Shown piece by piece: positions 55,770 to 64,000 of a stretch of 64,000 bases of DNA (the first letter of the stretch is position 1; every line of letters starts with the position of its first letter). Both the position numbers and the translations under genes were made by a program. The DNA is from Anniella stebbinsi (taxonomy: Eukaryota; Chordata; Lepidosauria; Squamata; Anniellidae). The notes beneath the pieces are model-generated. The model had not been told where the DNA came from. It did not search any database and saw only the letters and a list, made by a program, of their open reading frames with translations. The stretch is from the NCBI GenBank assembly GCA_029215795.1, contig JARDYH010000001.1:398697154-398761153 (forward strand), given 5' to 3'.

Positions 55770-55985
55770 CTGCACGTCTTCAGGTAGTGCATAATTTACT
55801 TATGGAACTCACTGCCACAAGATGCAACGAAGGTGGCCAGAAGCTTAGAAAGATTTTTTTTCAAAAAAAGGACTTATTTACCAATGGCTACTAGCCATGA
55901 TAGCGAAATGATTCAGAGGAATTACGCCTTGGAATAGCAGGTGCTAGGGAGGCCTTCTGCCCTCATGTCCTGCTGGTGGGTTTGC
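55770..55985 (+). mobile_element. LINE ORF2 C-terminal remnant
   Basis: GGAACTCACTGCCACAAGAT and AAGGTGGCCAGAAGCTTAGA correspond to the WNSLPQ(D)...VA.S..SF words near the end of CR1/L3-group ORF2. A 3' part with GATGCTGGACTAATTG follows. Degraded. Confidence 0.45.
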
Positions 55986-56216
55986 TTGAGGCATCAGAAA
56001 TGGGATGCTGGACTAATTGTACAATCCTACCCATGTAAAGATGGGTATAGGATTGCAGGTAAGCGGATAACTGGGTATAAGATTGCAACTAAGTGAATCT
56101 TTGTTCTAATACAGCAAGGCTGGTTTTAGATTTTTGTGTAGTTTTTGTAAAAAAGGGGGGGAGTGTGGTACATCAATAATTCTTAAATATGTATCTGTGG
56201 ATGAGAAGTTTAAATG

Positions 56217-56357
56217 CAACCTGCCCCAGCCTGGGTCCCCTCCAGAAATTTTGGGCTACAATTCCCACCAGCCCAAGCCATCATGGCCAACGGTCAGAGA
56301 TGATGGGTGTTGCAATCAAAAACATCCAGAGGGACCCAGGTTGGGGACGGCTGGTCC
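56217..56357. mobile_element. Complete palindromic 'CCAACCTGGTGCC' MITE
   Basis: The left half (CCTGCCCCAGCCTGGGTCCC, TTTTGGGCTACAATTCCCAC) is the inverted copy of the right half (GTGTTGCAATCAAAAACATC, CAGAGGGACCCAGGTTGGGG). It has no coding capacity. This is the best full-length example of the family in the window. Confidence 0.7.
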
Positions 56358-56516
56358 AACAACACTTAGCATTCTATCAAGATGCATACAACTGAAAAGT
56401 CACCCTGAATGCCACTAGATGGCACTGCAGGCCACCTTGCAAAGCGAAGCCCTCCACAGCATAAAGGAGACAGCAGCTTCAAAACAGCATTTGAGTCTCT
56501 TACATTTGTAAAGCTG

Positions 56517-56633
56517 CAATCTTATGCATGTTTAGACAGGAAAAAGTCCTACAATTCCCAGCAGGCTCGTCGCTGAGGCATGCTGGGAGTTATAGGACTT
56601 TTTTTCTGTCTAAACATGCATAGAAGATTGCAT
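56517..56633. mobile_element. Short foldback MITE
   Basis: The left arm CAATCTTATGCATGTTTAGA CAGGAAAAAGTCCTA pairs with the right arm TAGGACTTTTTTTCTGTCTA AACATGCATAGAAGATTG. The middle has CCCAGCAGGCTCG and CATGCTGGGAG. Confidence 0.7.
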
Positions 56634-56984
56634 CCTAAATCAACTAAAAGACACATTGATCACAATGTATACTCTATTTAAAATAGCTCCTTCTTACTTC
56701 TAGTATACTGAATCATATTTAGAATTGACATCACAAAAAAGGTCTCAGTGATGGTCCATCGACGGGCTAAAAAGCCCAACTGATTTTGAATGAGCTCTTT
56801 CTGCCTGTTCAGAGCAGAAACAATTTTATGTTTCTCTGTAATCCATGAACGGCTTCCGAGCCAGGATGAACCTGCCTCAGGTACCCCGCCAATCCAATGT
56901 ATCACTCTCTGCGACCCAGGTCTATAAAATGCAAGTATTTCCCTCTGTCTGAATATAAATAAGAACTAAAACATACGCATATGG

Positions 56985-57120
56985 GGGGAAGGCCATAGCT
57001 TAGTGGCAGAGCCAGCTTTGCACGCAAAAGGCTCAATTGCAATCTCCAGTTTGAAAAAGGATGATGGATAGCAGGAGATGGGGAAAATCTTGGGGAGTTG
57101 TTACCAGTCAGATTAGTAGA
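56985..57120 (+). mobile_element. tRNA-derived SINE
   Basis: The head GGGAAGGCCATAGCTTAGTG GCAGAGCCAGC is tRNA-like. It continues with TTTGCACGCAAAAGGCTCAA, AATCTCCAGTTTG, GGAGATGGGGAAAATCTTGG and CAGTCAGATTAGTAG. It directly abuts a minus-strand CR1. Confidence 0.65.
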
Positions 57121-57123
57121 AAA

Positions 57124-57855
57124 CATAGATTCATAGAATAGTAGAGTTGGAATGGGCCTATAAGGCCATTGAGTCCAACCCCCTGCCCAACGCAGGAATC
57201 CACCTTAAAGCATCCCTGACAGATGGCTGTCCAGCTGCCTCTTGAAGGCCTCTAGGCTGGGAGAGCCCACGACCTCCCTAGGTTATTGGTTCCATTGTCG
57301 TACTGCTCTAACAGGATGTTTTTCCTGGTGTCCAGCCGGAATCTGGCTTCCTGTAACTAGAGCCCATTATTCAGTGTCCTGCACTCTGGGATGATCAAGA
57401 AGAGATCCTGACCCTCCTCTGTCTGACAATCTTTCAAGTATTTAAAGAGTGCTATCATGTCTCCCCTCAATCTTCTCTTCTCCAGGCTAAACATGCCCAG
57501 TTCTTTAAGTCTCTCCTCATAGGGCTTTGTTTCCAGACCCCTGATCATCCGTGTTGCCCTCCTCTGAACATGCTCCAGCTTGTCTGCATCCTTCTTGAAG
57601 TGTAGTGCCCAGAACTGGATGCAATACTTAAGATGAGGCCTAACCAGTGCCGAATAGAGGGGAATCAGTACCTCGCGCGATTTGGAAGCTATACTTCTAT
57701 TAATGCATCCCAAGATAGCATTTGCTTTTTTTGCAGCCACATCACACCGTTGGCTCATATTCAGCTTGTGATTGACAACAATTCCAAGATCCTTCTCACT
57801 TGTAGTATTGCTGAGCCAAGCATCCCCCATCTTGTAACTGTGCATTTGAAGCAAG
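57124..57855 (-). mobile_element. CR1 LINE, minus orientation, ORF2 C-terminus and 3' end
   Basis: On the minus strand the frame 57854-57357 reads LSNTTSEKDLGIVVNHKLNM, RSIASKSREVLIPLYSALVR PHLKYCIQFW-type, [20 protein letters not shown] and FSLEKRRLRGDMIALFKYLK, the end of a CR1 reverse transcriptase. The 3' end is the typical GGGTTGGACTCAATGGCCTT ... CTATGAATCTATG. Truncated at the 5' end. Confidence 0.88.
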
Positions 57856-57899
57856 ATGGATCAATGGCCTGAATCTATACAAGACATTTCTATGTTCAT

Positions 57900-58095
57900 G
57901 TTAGTATTAAGGAACGGCTGTAGCTCAGTGACAGAAGACCTGCTGTGTACACAAAAAAGGTCCCAAATTTAATCCTTAGCATCTCCAGACAGGATTCGGA
58001 AAGACCCGTGTCTGAAGCCCTGGGGAGCCGCTGCCCAATCTGTGTAGACAGTAACTGGATGGACCAATACTCTGGTGTCAGGCAACTTCCTATGT
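57900..58095 (+). mobile_element. tRNA-derived SINE, nearly complete
   Basis: GGAACGGCTGTAGCTCAGTG (A-box) is followed by GGTCCCAAATTTAATCC (decayed B-box), AGCATCTCCAGACAGGATTC, GGGGAGCCGCTGCCCAATCT and GGATGGACCAATACTCTGGT, ending at CAGGCAACTTCCTATG and a nearby A-run. Confidence 0.75.
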
Positions 58096-58528
58096 TTTGC
58101 TTTGCAAAAAAAAAAAAAATTGACAGCAAAATGAGATAAAATATTGGTGTATGCCAAACTTTTCATATTTGTCGTGAAATGCACACACAGCGAGATTCTG
58201 TTGCTCCCCAGACAGATCCAAGTAGCTAGGAAAGAGGTCTGCCACATACCCTTCTGTGGATCATGTCCAGCCTGCATCAAGGCGCCAGTCTCGACAGAAG
58301 AAGCCCTTCAGAAGAGCTCTACAGAACATGACGCCGGCCTGGCAACCAGCCCTCTGCTGCAATTCACTCAAGTCTTGTCCTGAGCTCTACAGGTTCCAGA
58401 CGGAAGCGGGAGAGACTCAGGACACAGCCATCCACCAATTAAGAATCAGCTGCCGGCCTCTAGACAAACTTGCGGACCACCTCCATATTCGGGAAACGCC
58501 CCTGAAGCGGGCATCACGCAATGCTTAC

Positions 58529-58730
58529 CCAGCTGCACCCTGGTCCGGCACTTTGAGGAAGTCCAAGCTGTCCGGCTGCTGGGAAATTCTGTCTGATCCA
58601 CTAGAGACCTGTGGCAAGGGTGGGCACGCCATAGTCGCGTACAGGCTTTTCTGACTGGCTCGTTGGCTCGCTAGGCCTTGAGGGTGCTGTGTGTGTTGCG
58701 GGATTTTTATTACCCCGTTCTGATGAAGAC
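58529..58730 (-). CDS. MYO1E: MYO1E TH2 exon
   Basis: On the minus strand the acceptor CCTTCTAG precedes 58730 and the donor GTAAGC follows 58529. It encodes (G)[40 protein letters not shown] and [15 protein letters not shown]. It matches the human tail ([28 protein letters not shown]). The 5' part is more diverged. Confidence 0.94.
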
Positions 58731-59022
58731 CTAGAAGGAATTGGAGACATGAGCCCAAGGGACGCCATACACTCCATCTGGGCTGGGGGAAGGGGAGGCA
58801 CTTTCTTTCATACTCTCCCCCCCACCCCGGCTTCATTTCCCAGCTTGCTGCTGGAATAGTTTCCCTCTCTTCATAAGATAAGAGCAGCCCGGCCTGATCA
58901 GACCAATATGGGTCGATTTAATCAAGCATTCTGCTTCCCAGAGTAGCTTCTTCCCACATTATGGGTCAGCCACTGCCCCCCCCTCCCCAGTTGCTCTATA
59001 TGTGGGTGTCAGGGACTCTCCA

Positions 59023-59632
59023 GTTTATTTATTGTTTATTTATTTATTGCATTACTATACGGCCCAATAGCCGAAGCTCTCTGGGCAGTTTACAAAAATT
59101 AAAACCATTCAAAATATAAAACAAACGACAGTATAAAAACACGATATAAAATATAGTGTAAAAGCACAACCAGGATAAAGCAGAGCAGCCATGCAGAAAT
59201 TAATAGAGATTTAAAATGCAAATTTAAACAGCAAAGTTTAAAAAATTAAGCTGATGAACTGAGAAAATACTGAGAAAATAAAAAGGCATTCACCTGGCAT
59301 CTAAAAGAGTATAATGTAGGTGCCAGGCGAGCCTCTCTAGGGAGCTCATACCACAGCAGAGAAGGCCCTCCTCCTTGTAGCCACCTGCCTCACTTCCTTT
59401 GGCTGGAGCTCATGGAGAAGGGCCCCTGAGGATGATCTTAGGGTCCAGACAGGCACATATGGGAGGAGGCAGTCCTTCAGACAACCTGAAGGAACAGTGC
59501 TACAGTAGCTCAGTCCTCGCATCCCAGGGGGAGGGGACATACTCAACCAGGGCAATGGAATCCATTTGCATGAAGGTTGCCATTCGTGACCTCTGCAGGG
59601 CTGTCGCTTGGCCTCAGCCATTCATGTTTGTC
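59023..59632 (-). mobile_element. L2-type LINE 3' end, minus orientation
   Basis: On the minus strand it carries the same L2 C-terminal words as 24286-24893 (LPYVPVWTLRSSSGALL, KEVRQVATRRRAFSAV), then the 3' UTR ending in AAACTGCCCAGAGAGCTTCG GCTATTGGGC and an AATAAATAAATAAA tail. Truncated and inactive. Confidence 0.72.
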
Positions 59633-59764
59633 AAACTTGACTGCCACAAGCCACAGCAGCGGGCTGAGGCCACCTTTGGACAGGCAGTTTTATCATCTTG
59701 ATTAGCGTAACCTCCTGCCCCACCACCTCGTGAGCCAACTTGCTCTTTCACCCACAGCTGTGAT

Positions 59765-60260
59765 GCACGGAGACCACGAAGGAGGGCAGGTTCTGTACCT
59801 GTAACTGGGGTTCTTCGAGTTGTCACCTGTGCGTTCGTACAACCCCCCTCCCTTCTGTCCTTCTCTTCTACAGGTGTCCACTTGCCTAACCGTCTGTTTG
59901 GACGACTGCCGCTATCTTTGGAAACTGAGCAAGGAGGCAGGAGCTGCATTCCTTGACCATGCACTTGGAGTCAGGCAGGCATCCCTGCCTAAAACATCTC
60001 TAGAAGCTGCTGAGGGTTCTTCACAGGCGCAAACCCGTATGTGTGAATGCTCAGACGATCCCTCGAAGAACCAGGAAACAGCTGAGCATCCTGTCCTCTT
60101 TGGTTTAAAGCTGAATTGTCTCTACCTAGCTGTCCTTGCCATAGAAAAAGGACAAGAGAGAGGTGCAAGCTAGAATTCTCACACGTGACTCCCCAGATTT
60201 CTTTACACACCCCTGGCCCTGCCTCGTAGGGGGCAGCAGTGAAGCCCCTAAATTACTCCT
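59765..60260. repeat. Unclassified candidate interspersed repeat
   Basis: GGCAGGTTCTGTACCTGTAA CTGGGGTTCTTCGAGT resembles a dispersed amniote repeat I recall but cannot name. It extends towards CCCTGCCTCGTAGGGGGCAG. No coding or end structure could be established. Confidence 0.3.
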
Positions 60261-60657
60261 GCCCCGGGCCCCATAAACCCATCTGGTTGGCCCCCTGTGG
60301 TAAACAGGGTGCTAGCTGAATAGGCCTTGGGTCTCATCTACAGGGCTCTTTGCGTTTTCCTTTGCATGCGCACACACCCCAAGTTAAAAAGTTAATACCT
60401 AAACAACACAGTGATGATAAACCTCAATAGATAAAGTTAATAGATAAACCTCATTCTCCGGGAGTCAGTTCAAACAATCTAAGCTTGACAGGGCCCAAGG
60501 GCTCACCAAAATGAATTAGGAACATCTTCAGAAAAGACCATCGGAGGGGAATTCAAAAGACTTTTTCTGTGACGGATGCGAGATTTGGACCGCTATCTGG
60601 AACGCAGTTTGCAAAGCAATAAATTCTAAGAACCACCCCCAAAAAGCCAACACTCAC

Positions 60658-60750
60658 CTGGGGGAGGCGGCGCAGCCCTCATGGGATAGGTGTGGCCCTG
60701 TGTCTGGTTGGAATATCCTCTGCTTTGGGTCATGTTCCTTCTGGTGGGAC
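60658..60750 (-). CDS. MYO1E: MYO1E TH2 exon (RAAPPPPG)
   Basis: On the minus strand the acceptor CATTGCAG precedes 60750 and the donor GTGAGT follows 60658. It encodes (R)[20 protein letters not shown] and [11 protein letters not shown], matching the human RPTRRNTTQNTGYSS and RAAPPPPG words. Confidence 0.95.
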
Positions 60751-60849
60751 CTGCAATGCAACGTAGAGGATTCACTCAAGCTGGGATCGACTGCACAGGC
60801 CCTGGCTGCCGTTCCTCCCCCTCATGACCTCGGAGAGCTTCGTACGTAC

Positions 60850-61007
60850 GGGAGTTCTTTGGGAGTCCGGGCCCAATGCTGACCTGCAGCACTTTATTAC
60901 TTGGCTTGAGAACGGCCATGTCTCCCTGGCCTTGGCTGAACTGCACGTGCCGGGATCCACCGGCCTTCCAGGGTCCCCAGTTCTCTTTCTTCAACTTCAC
61001 TTCAAGC
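60850..61007 (-). CDS. MYO1E: MYO1E TH1 exon
   Basis: On the minus strand the acceptor TGTGCCAG precedes 61007; the donor is GTACGT, within a repeated GTACGTACG. It encodes (T)[40 protein letters not shown] and [12 protein letters not shown](R), the end of the TH1 membrane-binding domain. Confidence 0.95.
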
Positions 61008-61193
61008 CTGGCACACCGTGAACGGAGAACGCAGTTAGCCAGATGCAAGGGATGTCAGCCACACACCTCAGGGACCGATGCAACTTCCTAACATAGCGGA
61101 AAACTGGAGTTCCCCCAAAGGAGCGGCTCCCCCAGATAGGGGACCGAAGACTGGGTCTTGCATCTTAGGAGCGGAGGATCTCTGGCTCAGCTC

Positions 61194-61598
61194 GCACATC
61201 ACAACTCCCATGGGTTGCTTAAACCATGGGTAGTCATGACTGCATGGGAGCGAGCGAGCCTCCTGCCAACTCCTGCTTCATTTCCATTTTGCTAAACACC
61301 CTGGGAATGCCCCATTTCTGGGTTGCTTGTCATAATGTCTGAACCAGAACTCTGGGGTGTTAACTGAGAATCAACCCAGAGTTTTAACCCAACAACAAAT
61401 CATGACTTAAAACTGGATTGTTTCTCCCTCAACAACCCAGAATGCCAGGTTTCGGCATCACAGTGAACAGTGCAGTTCCTGGGTTGTTTTGCATAGCAGA
61501 AGCAGGAGAGCCGGCGAGAGGCATCACGCTTGCTCACTCCTATGCAGTTATAACTACCCATGGTTTAAACAACTGCTGGATAGTCATAATGTGCAGAC
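61194..61598. mobile_element. Foldback element with ~100-bp inverted arms
   Basis: The left arm (TTGCTTAAACCATGGGTAGT, CATGACTGCATGGGAGCGAG) is the inverted copy of the right arm (GCTCACTCCTATGCAGTTAT, AACTACCCATGGTTTAAACA). The 200-bp middle has further pairs such as CTGGGTTGCTTGTCAT and CAACCCAG. No coding capacity, and no clear target duplication was seen. Confidence 0.65.
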
Positions 61599-61749
61599 CA
61601 GATCTCTGTCTTTGTTAAATTTTCCCTGGCACTCAGGGTTGGATAGTGAAATTTAGAATATGCAGAGACAATAGGCAAATGAAACCCTCTATGTAAGAAC
61701 ACAGCTGTCCCAAGCAGGGTTCCTGAGGCATATCCACTGAGTGTTTAGG

Positions 61750-62500
61750 GTTATAGAATCATAGAATAGTAGAGTTGGAAGGGGCCTATAAGGCCATCGA
61801 GTCCAACCCCCTGCTCCATGCAGGAATCCACCTTAAAGCATCCCTGACAGATGGCTGTCCGGTTGCTACTTAAATGCCTCTAGTGTGGAAGGGCCCACCA
61901 TCTCCCTAGGTCATTGGTTCCATTGTTGTACTGCTTGAACTGTCAGGACGTTTTTTTCTGATGTCCAGCCAGAATCTGGCTTCCTGTAATTTGCGCCCAT
62001 TATTCCACGTCCTGCACTCTGGGATGATTGAGAAGAGATCCTGTGTGACAGCCGTTCAAGTATTTGTAAGAGTGCTATCCTGTCTCCCCTCAATCTTCTC
62101 CAGGCTAAACATGCCCAGTTCTTTAAGTCTCTCCTCATAGGGCTTTGTTTCTAGACTCCTGTTCATCTGCGTTGCCCTCCTCTGAATACGCTGCAGTTTG
62201 TCTGCATCCTTCTTGAGGTGTGGTGCCCAGAACTGGACACAATACTCAAGATGAGACTTAACCAGTACCTCGCACGATTTGGAAGCTATACTTTATTAAT
62301 GCAGCCCAAAATAGCATTTGCTTTTTTTGCAGCCACATCACACTGTTGGCTCATATTCAGCTTGTGATCAACAACAATCCCAAGATCCTTCTCACTTGTA
62401 GTATTGCTGAGCCAAGCATCCCCCATCCTGTAACTGTGCATTTGGTTTCCTTTTCCTTGGCATTTACCCCTATTAAATTTCATTCTGTCATGAATGCAGC
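61750..62500 (-). mobile_element. CR1 LINE, minus orientation, ORF2 C-terminus and 3' end
   Basis: On the minus strand it has MGDAWLSNTTSEKDLGIVVD, HKLNMSQQCDVAAKKANAIL and, after frame breaks, KGLE/YEERLKE-type words and the CR1 3' end (GGGGTTGGACTCGATGGCCT ... CTATGATTCTATAAC). It is a close relative of 57124-57855, with more indels. Confidence 0.85.
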
Positions 62501-62749
62501 CTGCCCTTGCCCACATTACACGTTTCCTATAGGGAACTGGGTGCAGACACAGCAAACGTGACTGAGGCACAGAGAGCCGTGCGTCAACTTAAAAACAGCT
62601 TTGCATGGTCTCTCCCCTCCTACGTGTGATTGTTAATTAAAGCTCCCTCCGTTTTGTTCTGTGGTTTTAAGAATATCCTGGAAATGAAACCAGCAAAATG
62701 CATTCATTTTTTTAAAACTCCCACACAAGCTGGGAAGTGACTTGCCTTT

Positions 62750-62750
<1 letters not shown>

Positions 62751-62793
<43 letters not shown>
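62751..62793 (+). repeat. (AC)n microsatellite
   Basis: An uninterrupted CA/AC run of about 43 nt in a MYO1E intron. Confidence 0.92.
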
Positions 62794-62795
<2 letters not shown>

Positions 62796-62799
62796 CCGG

Positions 62800-63460
62800 A
62801 TGGTGGGTTTTGCATCGGAGCTAATCCCCTCTCTCACAGAGCAGGGCTATCGTTTGTTTACAACACGCCACAAAGGGATGTCACCCTCATTCTCCTGTAA
62901 TCCCAGCCGTGGAGAAGGGCACCGCTTACGGTGCTTCTGGAAAACGGCCGTGGTCAGGATTGAATGCAACCGTAAAGGAGCAGGCCGGGTTCTTCCTTTT
63001 TCTCTCCATCCCACAGCACTAAGCCCTCGGGGCCCTCATTTGCTTAGCTTAACGGACAGGGGAGACACCCACACAAACTGCACCACACGGGTTGGGAGGA
63101 GTGGGTCGGCCCTCCATCGCCTGGGCCCAATAAGAACCTCCCCCATCCAGAAACAGGCCTCTTGGTTGAAATCTGGCCCTAAGTTTTCTTTGACGTTTAC
63201 GGAAGAATAGAACCACACCTGGCTCACTACAACACTCCCCCACCCCTTTCCTTCAGGAGCCTGCTCAGCACTGTGAAGGATCTGGACCCAAGGAGGGGCT
63301 GGGAAGGCCGTTCTCAGCCTGCTTTAAGGAACACCCCACTCACATCCTCTGCCCTGCCAGAGGCTCAGCTAGCAACTGTCCAGCCTTCCTTAGCAAGGAA
63401 GACCCCCACCTCTGACATCCACTTTCGTTGACACAAAAAGCAACACAGAGATTTGAGCCC
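62800..63460. other. MYO1E: MYO1E intron segment
   Basis: No exon, repeat family or motif could be supported between the AC microsatellite and the MITE at 63468. Confidence 0.4.
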
Positions 63461-63467
63461 CTAAAGC

Positions 63468-63600
63468 CTCTCCCAACCTAGTGCCCGCCAGGTGTTTTGG
63501 ACTACAACTCCCATCATTCACAGCCAGCATGACCAATGGTCAGAAATCTTGGAAGTCGTTGTCTAAAACATCTGAAGGACCCAGGTGGGGGAAAGTGGCT
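63468..63600. mobile_element. Complete palindromic 'CCAACCTGGTGCC' MITE
   Basis: The left half CTCTCCCAACCTAGTGCCCG and TTTTGGACTACAACTCCCAT pairs with the right half GTCGTTGTCTAAAACATCTG and GACCCAGGTGGGGGAAAG. Same family as 56217-56357. Confidence 0.65.
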
Positions 63601-63797
63601 CTACGAGACTGTGATGCACCCGGGGCCTACCCTCTGTCAGCTCACACATGGCTTTGCTGACACTGCTAAAGACGGGCTGCCCCCTAAGTTACCTCGGGGG
63701 GTCACTCCTGTATGGGGTTGAGCCAACCCTGTTGCAACCTTAAAAACCAGAGAGAGAGAGAGAGAAGGAACCCAGCTGTGTGAACTCCCTTCACTCA

Positions 63798-63971
<174 letters not shown>

Positions 63972-64000
63972 TCACTGGGCAGGAGTCTAAATAAAATTCC

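Noticed and set aside
57357..57854. 165-codon minus-strand ORF as a host gene
   Set aside because: It is the C-terminal reverse transcriptase region of a 5'-truncated CR1 with the standard CR1 3' end.

Overview
This window is vertebrate nuclear DNA, most probably from a squamate reptile (a lizard). Exons are separated by long introns. The interspersed repeats are CR1, L2 and L1 LINE fragments, tRNA-headed SINEs, a SINE with the layout I associate with lizard SINEs, and many small hAT-like palindromic elements. No prokaryotic or viral genome features are seen. Species-level identity cannot be read from the sequence.

Four genes are recognised, in the order known from human 15q22: SLTM (minus, first coding exon only, 405-632), RNF111/Arkadia (plus, complete, coding 12260-39436), CCNB2 (plus, complete, coding 42966-50713) and MYO1E (minus, last six coding exons, 53507-63945, continuing past the right edge). 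SLTM and RNF111 diverge from CpG-rich promoters about 3.4 kb apart. CCNB2 lies about 3.5 kb downstream of the RNF111 stop in the same orientation. CCNB2 and MYO1E converge. I read splice sites base by base and phases close across every accepted exon, giving RNF111 of 1000 aa, CCNB2 of 406 aa and a 281-residue MYO1E C-terminus.

RNF111 is a RING-H2, SUMO-targeted E3 ligase of TGF-beta/SMAD signalling. CCNB2 is a mitotic cyclin with a destruction box, and its promoter retains spaced CCAAT boxes and a CHR. MYO1E is a long-tailed class I myosin; here the end of TH1, TH2 and the SH3 domain are visible. SLTM exon 1 carries the SAP DNA-binding domain. The genes are linked by conserved synteny, not by a shared pathway.

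The most unusual structure is a 3.3 kb element in RNF111 intron 10 (32031-35324). It has a perfect 8-bp target duplication, hAT-like ends rich in GGATC repeats, two near-identical inverted arms of about 1.5 kb and a 0.3 kb loop holding a small ORF. Other points of note are a candidate in-frame 132-bp RNF111 exon between two SUMO-interacting motifs (16893-17024), a 51-nt CCNB2 intron needed by the best reading frame, a clean L1 insertion with 16-bp duplication, and several foldback MITEs.
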